A DNA stretch of 64,000 bases. It comes from Zymoseptoria tritici IPO323 (lineage: Eukaryota > Ascomycota > Dothideomycetes > Mycosphaerellales > Mycosphaerellaceae). Of this stretch, positions 45,429-55,697 are shown piece by piece (position 1 is the first letter of the stretch; each line of letters begins with the position of its first letter). The notes below the pieces were generated by a model, which made no database searches, was not told where the DNA came from, and saw only the letters and a program-made list of their open reading frames with translations. The position numbers were made by a program, and so were the translations under genes. Location of the stretch: assembly GCF_000219625.1 (NCBI RefSeq), contig NC_018214.1:1922001-1986000 (forward strand), read 5' to 3'.

Positions 45429-46542
45429 CTATCCCTGCACTCTGAATGTCCGGCCACTGGCGGTCTTGCGTTCCTTTTCCTCCGTTTCGGGCCTGGCTCT
45501 TCGAAGCACTGAAATGATGGTCAGCAAGAACGCATGTAAGATGAGATCTGACAAGGACAACATACCTTGGAGGAAGTCTGCTGTCCGCCGGCGCATACGA
45601 CTGTGAATGTATGCCTTGCTCGCCTTGATGTGGTAGTGGAAGTAATCGCGGAAAGTCTGAATGTGGGAGATAACCTCGTATCTCCGTTGTGGCGTGAGAT
45701 GGCGAGGGAAGAGAACTGCAATCTGTCAGTCATCGCTCTGTTTCAACCACCTGGACCGAACTCACCGAATGTGACATAGCCGACCTCTCCTTTCCCAGTC
45801 GCCAGGCCTTTCTGTCCCTGAAGCTCGAGCGGCGGATCGTCGCGGAACAGAACCTGCGGCGCATTCTGGATCGCTCTTCTCCGGGCGTCTACAAACTCTT
45901 GCAAAAACACTTTGCCGAAGATCCTGTCCGTCTCATCCGAGAACACAGTGCTGAAGATCACAGTGACTCTGTCGTGGGATGCTTTGATGTAGATGGCCTC
46001 CTGATCTCGGTAGTGGATCGCCCGTACATCCCCTCCTTCCCGGACACCCTGCGGTGCGGTCTCGCTGGTGTAGTGACTCGCCTGCTCTTGCAATGTTGCG
46101 TATTCGTCAAATGCTTGTTCGAAGGGTGCTGCCATTGCGTTGCGCTTGAGCAAGCTGATCCTCCTGATCAAATCGTCCTTCTCTTCCTGCGTTGGTGGGA
46201 GATTCTCAAGATCGACTTGGATGCTGAAGTCATAGCCTGATTCGGGTTGAACGATGTACGGGCCATATTCGCGCTCCAGCACTGCCTGAGCTCCGTATGT
46301 GACAAGCTCGGGAAAGCACTTTACGGCGATGGAGATGAGGATCTGGGTCTTTGCATTCGGCGTGGAGATGTGGAAGGTGACATTGTCGAAGTCGGAGACA
46401 ACTTGGTCGATCGAGGAGGGAGCGGAGCTGGGTAGTTGTTAGCTGGCTGCCATTGATGCATTGTCGGGCAGACATACTCTGAGGAGAAGCGGTCCTTGAG
46501 CAGCGACTCGATCAGCACGTTTTGATAGTCAAGGAGCAGCAT
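45429..46542 (-). CDS. arc35: Arp2/3 complex subunit 2 (ARPC2, 34 kDa)
   Basis: Four exons: 46478-46542, 45766-46427, 45566-45715 and 45429-45508, giving 318 residues, the normal size. It starts [20 protein letters not shown], continues with [20 protein letters not shown] and has the conserved middle [19 protein letters not shown] and [11 protein letters not shown]. It ends with the long C-terminal helix ([25 protein letters not shown]) typical of ARPC2. With ARPC4 it forms the core of the Arp2/3 complex that nucleates branched actin, used for endocytic patches in fungi. The last two introns were set by frame continuity. It shares a 289-nt promoter region with utp12. Confidence 0.93.
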
Positions 46543-46831
46543 ATTGATGTTGGAGGCTGCGTCCTGTATTCGGTCGTTCGGAAGGAGAATGCTGTGTTCG
46601 CAAGATGCCTCCCGTCTTGTGGTCGTACGTAACCAGCGGGCAAGTGAAGTGGGCTGTCGATGGTTGGCGGCGGCCCATGCTCGCGGCCCGTACCGTTGTC
46701 GATTAGGGCTGAGATCAAGGCCAAAAAAGTTCAAGCGATGGCGCATGTGGAAGTACATATTCGCGCGAATTGTCTCCCGATCATGTCGCCATTTGAAAGA
46801 CTGTGATCGCATGTGCGATTGAAATTCCACG
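46543..46831. promoter_or_regulatory. Divergent ARPC2/utp12 promoter region
   Basis: Only 289 nt separate the two divergent start codons, so both promoters and leaders must lie here. No specific site was identified. Confidence 0.5.
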
Positions 46832-49717
46832 ATGGTACGCTCATACCGGAAGTACGAAGCTGGTCCAGCCTTCTCCACCATTTGCACCGCAACATCGAAC
46901 ATTGTCTGGACTTCCGATGGATCGAGTCGCAATGCTGGAGCTGGAAAGGCCTTCGTCGGCGCGAATGAGGAAGTGCTATGCTGGGATGTGAAGAAGGGAG
47001 AACTTCTATCAAGGTGGCAGGACAAAGACAACAAGAGCGAGGCAACATGTATAACACAATGTGAAATACAACCAGATCTAGTTGCTGTAGGATATACGGA
47101 CGGATCGATTCGAATATGGGATTCCCTGTCAGGACAGATTGTGGTAAGCTTTAATGGCCACAGGAGTGCTGTGACACATCTGCAATTCGATCGAGAAGGT
47201 TCAAGACTCGCCAGTGGGAGCAAGGATACGGACATCATCATCTGGAATCTGCTCTCGGAGACTGCCGAGTTCAGGTTACGAGGTCATAAAGACCAGATCA
47301 CTGGCATAGCTTTCTTGTCGACTCCGCTTTCTGGTACCCTGGACTCTGAGGGAGATGCTGTGAGGGGCGAGGTGGAGGAGAAATATTTGTTGTCCACATC
47401 GAAGGACGCCCTTGTCAAGATCTGGGACTTGGCCTCACCACACTGTATCGAGACACATGTTGCGCAAACAAGCGGCGAGTGTTGGGCATTGGGAATGAGC
47501 CCAGATGGTGCTGGATGTATCACAGCTGGCAACGACGGCGAGATGAAAGTCTGGAGGCTGGACACAGTTGCATTGGCGCGGCTGAACGACAACGTTGATG
47601 GTGGCAAGAAGGAGGACGTTCTCACAAGTCAGGGCATCATACATCGGCAAGGCAAAGACCGGACGATCGGCATATCGTTTCACCCTCATCAGGACTACGT
47701 CGCGATACATGGCTCAGAAAAGGCGGCAGAGATTTGGCGGATACGGTCTGCAGATGAGCTACATCGTCACATGCAACGAAAGCGCAAGCGAAGACGTGAG
47801 AAGGCCGCAGCTGCCGGCGAGACACTGGGTCCTGAAAAGGATGAGGCGCTCGAGGCTCCGGAAGTCACAGACGTCTTCGTCCCATTCGTGATTGTGCGTA
47901 CTGGTGGCAAGGCTCGCTCCTTGAGCTGGGTGACGATGGGGTCCAAAACTGCAAAGGAGATTCAAATCCTGGTCGCAACGACCAACAATCAGCTTGAGCT
48001 GTACAAAGTCGCAAATCATCGCTCACAACAAGGTTCGGCCACACGAGAGGCGCCTGACTACAGTCGATCTCTTGGAGTGGATTTGCCAGGCCATCGAACC
48101 GACATCCGCACCCTCGCGCTCTCCTCGGACGATCGAATGCTGGCCAGTGCGTCCGCAGGTGCTCTCAAAGTGTGGAATCTGCGAACGCAATCATGCTTGA
48201 GGACACTCGAATGTGGTCAGGCTCTCTGCTCTGCTTTCCTACCTGGCGACCGCATGGTGCTCCTCGGAACCAAGTCAGGAGAGCTGGAGCTATACGATAT
48301 CAGCACAAGTACGCTGATCGAAAAGATTGCGGCGCACGACGGTGCAATTTGGACGCTAGCAGTACATCCTGATGGACGGTCCGTTGTCACAGGTTCTGCT
48401 GACAAGAGTGCGAAGTTTTGGCGATTCGATGTGGTGGATGAGGACATTCCCGGCACGAGGCGGACCACGCAAAGACTGAAGTTGACACAGACACGGCAGC
48501 TCAAAGTCTCCGACGATGTGCTCTCGGTCTGCTTCTCACCTGACCAAAAGTACTTGGCGCTTAGCACACTCGACAACACTGTCAAGCTGTTCTTCGTGGA
48601 CACGTTGAAGCCTTATCACATCTTGTATGGCCACAAACTACCTGTGTTGAATTGCAGCATAAGTAGCGATTCGAAGCTGATCGCAACTTGCTCTGCCGAC
48701 AAGAATGTCAGGATCTGGGGTCTCGACTTCGGCGACTGCCACAAAGCCTTCTTCGCTCATCAAGACAGTGTGATGCAAGTCGGCTTCATCCCGCATCCTG
48801 TGGAGGCAGACGAGAGGCATACAGTGTTCAGCGCCAGCAAAGATGGTGTGCTCAAATCGTGGGACGCCGACAAGTTTGAACAGATCCAGAAGCTTGAAGG
48901 TCATCATGGAGAGATCTGGGCGATGGCTGTCAGCCAGACCGGAGACACTGTTGTGACAGCATCACACGACAAGAGCATTCGCATTTGGTCTGTTGGCGAT
49001 GACCTTGTCTTCCTCGAAGAAGAGCGAGAACGAGAGTTGGAGGAAATGTACGAATCCACACTCGCTCAGAACCTGGACCGAGACTTCAAAGACGAGGAAG
49101 AACAGAACACCGACGTGGCAGCAGCCAGCAAGCAAACGATCGGCACCCTAACACACGGTGAGAAGATCATGGAAGCGTTGGAGGCCGGTCTGACAGATCT
49201 CGAGCTCATGCGCGGCTACGAGCGAGACAAGCTACGAAATGCGAAGATGGCCGTCCCGCAGCGCAATCCGATTTTCCTCGCTCTCGGCAATATCTCCGCA
49301 GAGGAACACGTCCTGCGCATCCTTAGAAGAGTTCCCGCGCCAGCCCTCAACGACGCCTTGCTCGTCATCCCCTTCAGCACTCTGCCCACACTCTTCACCT
49401 TCCTCGGCATCTTTTTGCAGAAGCGCATGCAGCCTGAACTAGCGTGGAGAATTACATACTTCATGCTCCAAGCACACATGACCCAAATCGTGGCGTCGAA
49501 GCAGTTGAAGGGCATCTTGACAGATGTCTATGAGGCGTATGAGCAATGGCAAGAGGAAGAGCAGCGTGTTATGGGCTTCAATCTTGCGGGTCTGGAGATT
49601 ATGAGTCGGGAGGCAAGGGAGATCGAGACGGATATGGGATATGTGGACGAGCCGGTGGAGGAGGATAGGGGTTTGGAGAAGGGGCGGAAGAAGAGAGCTT
49701 TCGCTAGTATGGCGTAG
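46832..49717 (+). CDS. utp12: U3 snoRNP / SSU processome WD40 protein Utp12 (Dip2)
   Basis: Single exon, 961 residues, matching Dip2/Utp12 (human WDR3). It starts with MVRSYRKYEAG, the family's own start. About a dozen WD40 repeats follow in two propellers, for example GSIRIWD, TDIIIWNL, DALVKIWDL, LKVWNL, KSAKFWRFD, KNVRIWGLDFGD and KSIRIWS. A charged insertion lies near residues 310-335 (RKRKRRREK), and the C-terminal Utp12 helical domain covers about 790-900. Utp12 belongs to the UTP-B subcomplex of the small-subunit processome, which processes pre-18S rRNA in the nucleolus. The C-terminus ends in a basic run (KGRKKRAF). No introns are needed. Confidence 0.95.
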   Translation: MVRSYRKYEAGPAFSTICTATSNIVWTSDGSSRNAGAGKAFVGANEEVLCWDVKKGELLSRWQDKDNKSEATCITQCEIQPDLVAVGYTDGSIRIWDSLSGQIVVSFNGHRSAVTHLQFDREGSRLASGSKDTDIIIWNLLSETAEFRLRGHKDQITGIAFLSTPLSGTLDSEGDAVRGEVEEKYLLSTSKDALVKIWDLASPHCIETHVAQTSGECWALGMSPDGAGCITAGNDGEMKVWRLDTVALARLNDNVDGGKKEDVLTSQGIIHRQGKDRTIGISFHPHQDYVAIHGSEKAAEIWRIRSADELHRHMQRKRKRRREKAAAAGETLGPEKDEALEAPEVTDVFVPFVIVRTGGKARSLSWVTMGSKTAKEIQILVATTNNQLELYKVANHRSQQGSATREAPDYSRSLGVDLPGHRTDIRTLALSSDDRMLASASAGALKVWNLRTQSCLRTLECGQALCSAFLPGDRMVLLGTKSGELELYDISTSTLIEKIAAHDGAIWTLAVHPDGRSVVTGSADKSAKFWRFDVVDEDIPGTRRTTQRLKLTQTRQLKVSDDVLSVCFSPDQKYLALSTLDNTVKLFFVDTLKPYHILYGHKLPVLNCSISSDSKLIATCSADKNVRIWGLDFGDCHKAFFAHQDSVMQVGFIPHPVEADERHTVFSASKDGVLKSWDADKFEQIQKLEGHHGEIWAMAVSQTGDTVVTASHDKSIRIWSVGDDLVFLEEERERELEEMYESTLAQNLDRDFKDEEEQNTDVAAASKQTIGTLTHGEKIMEALEAGLTDLELMRGYERDKLRNAKMAVPQRNPIFLALGNISAEEHVLRILRRVPAPALNDALLVIPFSTLPTLFTFLGIFLQKRMQPELAWRITYFMLQAHMTQIVASKQLKGILTDVYEAYEQWQEEEQRVMGFNLAGLEIMSREAREIETDMGYVDEPVEEDRGLEKGRKKRAFASMA

Positions 49718-50111
49718 TGAGGTGGAGGTGGACGATGCAGCTCGTGGGCACGAAAGACAGCGAGAAGTGCTGTCTGAAAATATAGTGAGTACCATCTGGT
49801 GTCGATGAGTATCTTGAGTTGATGCACAGCAAAGTATGACTGTTTTTCGGCAGATGGCTCTGTTATGATACCGGTCACCTTGTAAGTAGTAAGTGCCAAT
49901 CGCTCATTTTGCAATGCTCACTGCAAGCTGTCAGCCTTGACTTCCGCGCTGTTCTCGTTGGGCGCGTTCTTGCCGTTGGCGACTCCCGTTGTTTTGTTGA
50001 TCCGCCGCGTTTGAGCTGCTGCCTTCCGCTTTCAGCTTCACTTCCTCCGTCAACTTCGCTTCATTCATCGACTTCACTTCATTTCGCCGTCACACCGCAC
50101 CACACAACAAG
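49718..50111. other. Intergenic region upstream of the Cys-rich protein gene
   Basis: Holds the utp12 3' flank and the leader of the next gene. Near 50036-50085 a run of CTTCACTTC/CAACTTCGCTTC-like pyrimidine repeats precedes the start. No gene was recognised. Confidence 0.4.
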
Positions 50112-51815
50112 ATGTCTGACTCTAGTGGTGGGCAGGTGCGTCGTGCCGATTCAATCCACAAGATCCAGGATGACTGACCAACACTACAGGAAATCATCTC
50201 ATGCGGCTGTATGCCTTGCGCACAATTCTCCTCTACGGTCGGGCAAATCAACGCTTTGCTCGGCAGAGATCATTACAAGGACATCGGTCAGGAAGCGGTC
50301 GATGAGCATCTGTTCGAAACAATGCGAGCGCTGAAGCGAGCGTGGGCTTGTCTTCAGATGCAGCGCAGCCATCAACCGAGAGGCTTTTTCCTCAAGCAAG
50401 CACTCCTCCAGAGACAAGCGCTCCTCCAAGCCCACGCTCCACCTCCTACTGCCAGACCTCGCCCGATCTCGACCAGTGCTTCCGATGCCGCAAAGTCGAT
50501 GCACCCAGCACGAGCAGCGTTGTTGAAGAGACCTGTGTCGTCGAATGATCTCGACGGCTCTGACGCTGCATACACTGCAAAGAGAGCTCGTGTTGACTCT
50601 CTGATCGACGCGGGTCGAGCGCTCGCGACCTCGGGTGCTGCAAACACCGATGTGGTGAGCCGTGAGCGTCTACCAGCGCCTTCCTCAGCTCGTTCGGGGG
50701 GCTCAAAGGAACACTACCGCCCCTCTCCAATGATCGCAGAACGTTCCGTTACACTCGACTCCTATCGTCCAAACTCCGCTCTGATAGACCGCCTAGCTGG
50801 GATCGACTCGTATCGGCCGCTGCCCGCGACCTCGGGAGATCGCCCTGCTACAGTCGACTCTTATCGCCCGCCTACGCAGCGTCTAACCCGTCTCACAGGC
50901 GGCGTCGAACCCAGTCGCCCTCCTTCCGCTCCAAAGGCCCCTGCTGGCAGCGTGGGAGACATTGGCCACCCCCCTGCTCACTGGAGAGGTGGGTGGGACC
51001 GCGACAAAGACTCGATCCTCGTGAGATCGCCAGAGGCCAAAGTCGCAACTGGCTATGCGCCTCCACTGCTTCCAACACTGACCGGATGCCTGAAGCACGA
51101 AGTAAGCCTCGGTATACTTGAGACATGCATTACAGTCACTGACAATTTGCAGCTCAGTCCACCAAAGTCTCGCACGCCAGAAATCAATGCAGACGCCGTT
51201 GGGCTGCTCAGATCATCGTCGCCACTTCCTTCAGCAGAAATCGAAAGAAAGACCGTGGAAGAAGCGGCACCGGTAAAATCGGCGGACGACCGTGCCTATG
51301 GGCGTCTCGTCGCCGAGATCGCCGGACAAATGCTAAAGTCTGGGGAGAAGTCAGCGTCACAGTCGGGAAGCAATAGCGGTTGCGGCAATTGCACCGATGA
51401 AGCAGACACGAACAAAGATCGCAGTGGAGACTTGGAAGGACGCGCGAGCTTCGGAGCCTCTGCTTGCTGTGGTTCCTGCGGGGCCAAGAACCGCGAGGTC
51501 TGGAGCTTGTGTGTCTGCAACAACAGGATGTGCTGCGATTGTTGGATCAAACTTTGTGTGCTCGCTGAGCACTGGCACTGTGTCACCTGCGGCGGCGAAG
51601 CCTCCTTCATCCTCACGGAGAGCGTGGAGTTGCGGCACGATGACTTCCGGGTCTGGGACATGGAAATGCAAGATTTTGCTCTGGCAGTCCATTACTCGAC
51701 GGAGATTACCCTGCAGGCAGTCATTGACCGGCTACAGGACGTTCCCTGGGCATGCGATTTGTGGAAGGGCGAGGGCTCCACGACCATGGAGGAGGCGTTC
51801 GTGGACTACGTCTGA
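50112..51815 (+). CDS. Unknown protein with SYRP repeats and Cys-rich C-terminal domain
   Basis: Three exons, 50112-50135, 50190-51101 and 51153-51815, giving 532 residues. Intron 2 is a 51-nt in-frame intron with clean GTAAGC..CTGAC..TTTGCAG signals, so unspliced reading would add 17 residues. The middle has four imperfect 16-17-residue repeats starting E/D-H/S-Y-R-P (about 182-252). A cysteine-rich region at about 389-458 reads CGNC, CCGSCG, LCVCNNRMCCDCW and CVTCGGE, a likely zinc-binding, RING/FYVE-like module. The end is acidic (WKGEGSTTMEEAFVDYV). An N-terminal CGCMPC cluster lies near residue 13. I do not recognise the family. By look it could be a lineage-specific ubiquitin-ligase-type or scaffold protein, but function is not assigned. 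Confidence 0.65.
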
Positions 51816-52027
51816 CATCTGCACGCGAGCAGATTTGTCGGAGGAGGAGCCTCTTACGCAATGCCATCACGGATCGGGTAGAATTTGCGAAAAGAGACGG
51901 GAGATGTTGAGCTACGAGTGGCCGATGTTGTGCTGCACAGCGGTCTGTTTCCGCAACAGCAGTACGTCCATAGCATGATCACATCCCGTATGTCAGCTGA
52001 ACTTCAAACTGCTCAAAAGCTTTGGCG

Positions 52028-53074
52028 TCAGGGCAGTGGAGCCGAAGCAATCTCCCTCACGAGCACATTAAACCTTGTGTCCTTCTCTTGCACAACCTCG
52101 GGCGTGAGTAGTGGCAAATAGTCCTTCGCCGCGACCGCATGAAAAGCAAGCTGATTCTCATACATCGCTCCCCCGAACGTCGCCATGTTTTCCCGCAACT
52201 CGTCCTTCTCCTCCGCCGTGATCGGTTCATGCATGTACTCGACATGCTTCACCGCCCATGTCGGCCAAAAGAATGTCGTCGGGGAAAGCGGACAGATCAA
52301 GTCAGGGTGCTGTACTTGCAGTAACTTCGGCATCCGCACGGAATGTTCATTCCACTGCTCACTGTCGAATGTGCTGTAACTCTGATGCCAGAGCTCCATG
52401 AACTGACTGTTGGGACGAGCGATGGTGACAGCATTACAGAGTCCGTAGCGATTTCCGCCTTCGTGGCCCATGAGGACATCTCGCTGATTGGTGAGGAGGT
52501 TTGAGAAGGATCTGAGGGCGAAGACGTCCGTATCGAGGTAGATTCCGCCTTCTCGAGTGAGGATGTCGAGGCGGATGATGTCGGACTGGTGAGCGAGGCA
52601 GATGGAGGTAAAGGGGCGGCCGTCTGGACTGCGGTATTCTTCAAGGTCGATGGGGATGAGTGTGATGTGGTGTTTGATGGTTAGGTACCATTTGTTCGCT
52701 GTGTTGAGGGCTGTGGTGTGGAGTTTGATTTCGGAAGCGTTCATTCGTAGGATTACTGCTTTGATGGCGAGGAAGTCGGAGTAGGACAGTTCGACTTGTT
52801 TGGTTTCCCGCGCTAGGATGACGAAGTGGACCATGTTGGGGATTGGAGGTTTAGTACGTGGAAGTTCGTGGGCGGATTGGCAGAATATTTCTTCGGAGGT
52901 GGATATCCAGTTCCAGCGTTGAATGCGCCATTCGAGTTGTATGCCGGATTGATTCAGTCGAGTTGCGAGAAGTTTCCTGTTGGGGATGAGGTAGAGGATG
53001 GCGAAGAGGAAGACGATGATTGCGAGGTAGGTGCTTAATCTGCGAGCAGACCCGTAGCGAGGGAACAGCACCAT
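52028..53074 (-). CDS. GT32-type glycosyltransferase, type II membrane protein
   Basis: Single exon, 348 residues. One N-terminal membrane anchor (residues 14-31) gives a type II Golgi topology. The DxD sugar-transferase region is complete: HQSDIIRLDILTREGGIYLDTDV, with the DTD at 181-183 that binds the metal and nucleotide sugar. Conserved features after it (GHEGGNRYGLCNAVTIA) also match the family containing Och1-like and capsule-type transferases (GT32). The luminal C-terminal half carries aromatic residues typical of such enzymes. Donor and acceptor sugars cannot be read from sequence. It converges with the Cys-rich protein gene, with about 210 nt between stops, and lies just upstream of the tRNA locus in opposite orientation. 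Confidence 0.88.
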   Translation of the reverse strand: MVLFPRYGSARRLSTYLAIIVFLFAILYLIPNRKLLATRLNQSGIQLEWRIQRWNWISTSEEIFCQSAHELPRTKPPIPNMVHFVILARETKQVELSYSDFLAIKAVILRMNASEIKLHTTALNTANKWYLTIKHHITLIPIDLEEYRSPDGRPFTSICLAHQSDIIRLDILTREGGIYLDTDVFALRSFSNLLTNQRDVLMGHEGGNRYGLCNAVTIARPNSQFMELWHQSYSTFDSEQWNEHSVRMPKLLQVQHPDLICPLSPTTFFWPTWAVKHVEYMHEPITAEEKDELRENMATFGGAMYENQLAFHAVAAKDYLPLLTPEVVQEKDTRFNVLVREIASAPLP

Positions 53075-53493
53075 GATGATGAAGGGCCGGCATGGAGTCC
53101 AGGCGAGATGTGGCAGGCAACGGAGGACGTTGATAAATGTATGTTTAGGCCATCCAATATCGTAGGCCGCAGCAATTCAACCGATACCCCTTTGCCCAGC
53201 TCATGGATCTCAGCCTCAGAGGCACGCGTCCTTGATTAGTTCTATCCCGAGGAGCTCGTGCTCAACTAAGGCCACTGAATTCGGCAGCCCGTGAGGCTAC
53301 TAGGGTTCAAAACTAGAATGTCGTTGTGAGTCACGAAGATAACTACCTTAGAGATGCAAATGCGGTGACTTTGGGGTCGCTCCTTCCTCTGATACGCGGT
53401 GCAGGTTGTTAGCGCCGCCAGAGAAAATACGATATATATACGTTTACGTCTCGAAGGTGATAATATTCAGGGCAACCAATCAGGTCCCTTAGC
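53075..53493. other. Region between GT32 gene and tRNA
   Basis: Upstream region of both the GT32 gene (minus) and the tRNA (plus). An AT-rich GATATATATACG at about 53430-53441, some 55-65 nt before the tRNA 5' end, could serve as a TATA-like element for either polymerase. No coding sequence was recognised. Confidence 0.45.
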
Positions 53494-53502
53494 GCCGGGG
53501 TA

Positions 53503-53557
53503 GTGAGTAGCTTCTGCAACTTCACTGGTTGAGATGTCCTCAACTAACAACCTCCAG
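53503..53557 (+). other. 55-nt spliceosomal-type intron between tRNA positions 9 and 10
   Basis: It begins GTGAGT, has a CTAAC branch-type site 12 nt before the end and finishes CCTCCAG, all in line with the fungal mRNA introns in this window. Its removal restores the acceptor stem junction and the A-box order T8-A9-G10. It splits the Pol III A box. Confidence 0.65.
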
Positions 53558-53624
53558 GCTCAATCGGTAGAGCGTGTGGCTCTTATGGCTTCGGTCAACT
53601 GCAACCTCAAGGTCGTGGGTTCGA

Positions 53625-53678
53625 GTGAGTTTCTCTCTTGTGCCTCCAATTCCAGGTCAGTATCTGACTAAAGATTAG
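53625..53678 (+). other. 54-nt spliceosomal-type intron between tRNA positions 58 and 59
   Basis: It begins GTGAGT, contains CTGAC (53669-53673 region) and ends GATTAG. Its removal joins TTCGA to GCCCCAC and restores a perfect T arm. It cuts the Pol III B box after GGTTCGA. Confidence 0.65.
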
Positions 53679-53693
53679 GCCCCACCTTCGGCT

Positions 53694-54315
53694 ATTCCTA
53701 TACAGTCCATCCCGCTGGGATGAGACACTCTCGAAGACCTTTCTTTTTCCCTTTTGCCTCGTGGTTTTGAGAATTTCCTTTTTAGGAAGTTGTGAAGTTT
53801 TTGGGAAGGAGCGGACATTTTTGGGCGGCGGTGAGGTTGCGAGCGGGCGTTAGTGCCCGACTACGAGTCGGCAACAGTACATGACTTTGTGCGAGCGGAA
53901 AATCTTGCAATATACAGATTTTGCATGGAGACTTCCTCAAGCCTATGCAAGGAGCTGAACGGACAACTATGACCAAAGACTGCTTCAATCCATTCCTTGC
54001 CAGATTGATTTTGCCATCATTTCCTGTCGTATACCGAAGAGGGAGCCTGTTTTGCGAAACGAGACGATCTCCCGTACATTACACTTTCACGCCGACCGTC
54101 TCCTAAACGACTTTGACAAGCTTGGTGTGGAGCGAACATACACAATATGAAAGAGAGCAATCTGCGTATTTAGAGGGCCTTGGATGCACAAACGATTCGA
54201 GTGGTTTCGTCAAAGATCACCTTGCTATGTTGAGCTTTCAAAGTGTGCCCTTCGCATCTTGTCAAAACATTCCCGGTTTCGACAAATCCACACAGCTCCG
54301 TCAGCCGTTACCAAG
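53694..54315. other. Intergenic region after the tRNA
   Basis: A TTTCTTTTT run at about 53749-53757 may end Pol III transcription. The rest holds the promoter of the next gene; no coding frame with motifs was recognised. Confidence 0.4.
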
Positions 54316-55697
54316 ATGGCCGACGAGGTCACACTTGGTGAAGGCGACTTCACGAAATCGCAGAATTGGCCGCAGATCGTCTATGGCAATCCAGACAAGG
54401 CGAGTGACACATGCAGCGCAAGTTGTTGAGGATGAAGTGACTGACGCTCTTCTTTTGCAGTGTGACATTCTCGACGCCCAAAACCAGGTCATGGCCAAGC
54501 ACATGATCGGGGAAGCTGCGAAGAACAAGGACTTCCGCGAGGAGGTGATGAAGATGTTCAAGAAGCAGCACAACCTCCTCTCCCAGGTCGCCACCGCCCT
54601 CGATATCGACGGAGCCGACATCAACGCCTCCAAGCCGACCAAGCAGACTCCAGCAGCCGACAAGGACGATGAAGTTGTCAAAGCCCTCAGCGAGGAATTG
54701 CAGGAGGAGGTGAAGGTCCTCACAATCGATTACTCCGACAGCGGCAATCGCAACAAGGTCAAGTCAAAGGAGACCAAGACTGTGAGAGATGGAACGTTGG
54801 TCCAAGATTGGGTCGCGCACATCGAGAAGAAGATGCAGAATCGATACCATGCAGAGTGGCAGACTTTGACGGTGGCCCAGAAGAAGCGCTTCTTCTTCAA
54901 GATGGTACTCATGTTGATCGCTGAGGAGAAGGAGGCGAAAGTCAGCGACAAAGCCAAGGAGACAGCAGAGGTAAGTCATTCTCCTTCGTCCATTCATCAT
55001 GTATGATCGCTGACATTGTGAGGCTCAGGGCAGCAAGCGCAAAGTCACGCAGGCATCGATTGGTGGCAGCGTGCAGGGTCGCCGTGGCCGTGATTCGATG
55101 GATCTGGACACGCCGACTACTGTTCGTGGTGGCAGCATCGGGAGAGGCGGAGGCGGTACCAAGTCCTCCAAGTCACGCAACAACACACCCTCCATCGGTA
55201 TTGATACTCTCTTGCCGCGTCAACTGTCCGCCGACTTTCGCGAAGCCGTCAACACCCGGATTGCCACCAAGGCTCAGGAGAGCGAGCTCAAGGTGATGAA
55301 GCGCGAGCAGAAGAGCCATGGCGATGACCAGGACGCCGCGGAGGAGAAGGAGGACGATGAGGAGGAAGAGGAGGAGGGCGAGGACGAGGTGAGGATGAGG
55401 AGGACTCAGGCCCTCCCTTTCAGAACTAGAACATCGTCTAGAGTCCGCCGTCGCTCATCGAATGTGGCGCATCGGGACAACGTTGCGGCAAATGATAAGA
55501 CAGGACGAGAAACCCAACAAGGATGCATCGCTCCGTGGCATACGATCAATGTAAAGGAAAAGGGTCTCCTTCGACATCTCCCCGCCGAGTGTCGAGGACC
55601 ATCAGAATGTTCTCTGCTTCCCAGTGATTCGGTCGTGACCATGTCGTTGACGTGGACAGGTCTGGGATGTAACTTGAGGTGGCCTTCGGAAACATGA
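54316..55697 (+). CDS. Unknown protein with helical core and acidic C-terminus
   Basis: Three exons, 54316-54399, 54461-54970 and 55029-55697, giving about 420 residues. The first intron uses a GC donor (GCGAGT) with a CTGAC branch site and TTTGCAG acceptor. Residues 29-150 are helical and polar (CDILDAQNQVMAKHMIGEAA). Residues about 165-215 (VQDWVAHIEKKMQNRYHAEW, then KKRFFFKMVLMLI) look like a folded helical unit. A Gly/Arg/Ser-rich stretch (about 220-260) precedes a highly acidic run near 300-315. After that the frame turns basic and Ser/Arg-rich, which may mean the true end or an extra intron lies near 55390. No known domain is recognised. The N-terminal two thirds are credible; the last 100 residues are doubtful. 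Confidence 0.6.

Larger units (their letters stand above)
53494..53693 (+). tRNA. tRNA-Lys(CUU) split by one canonical and two GT-AG-type insertions
   Basis: The mature parts are 53494-53502, 53558-53585, 53604-53624 and 53679-53693, exactly 73 nt. After joining, the acceptor stem GCCGGGG pairs fully with CTTCGGC (two G-U pairs). T8 and A9 are correct, the D stem is GCTC/GAGC, and the T arm is GTGGG-TTCGAGC-CCCAC. The anticodon loop is CT-CTT-AA, giving Lys, and U73 matches the discriminator I recall for yeast tRNA-Lys(CUU). The 18-nt insertion after position 37 (53586-53603) sits where ordinary tRNA introns sit. The other two (53503-53557 and 53625-53678) do not. One flaw is a U29-U41 mismatch in the anticodon stem. 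The nearest T-run terminator is about 60 nt downstream. It may be active with unusual processing, or a tRNA gene disrupted by intron insertions. Confidence 0.75.
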
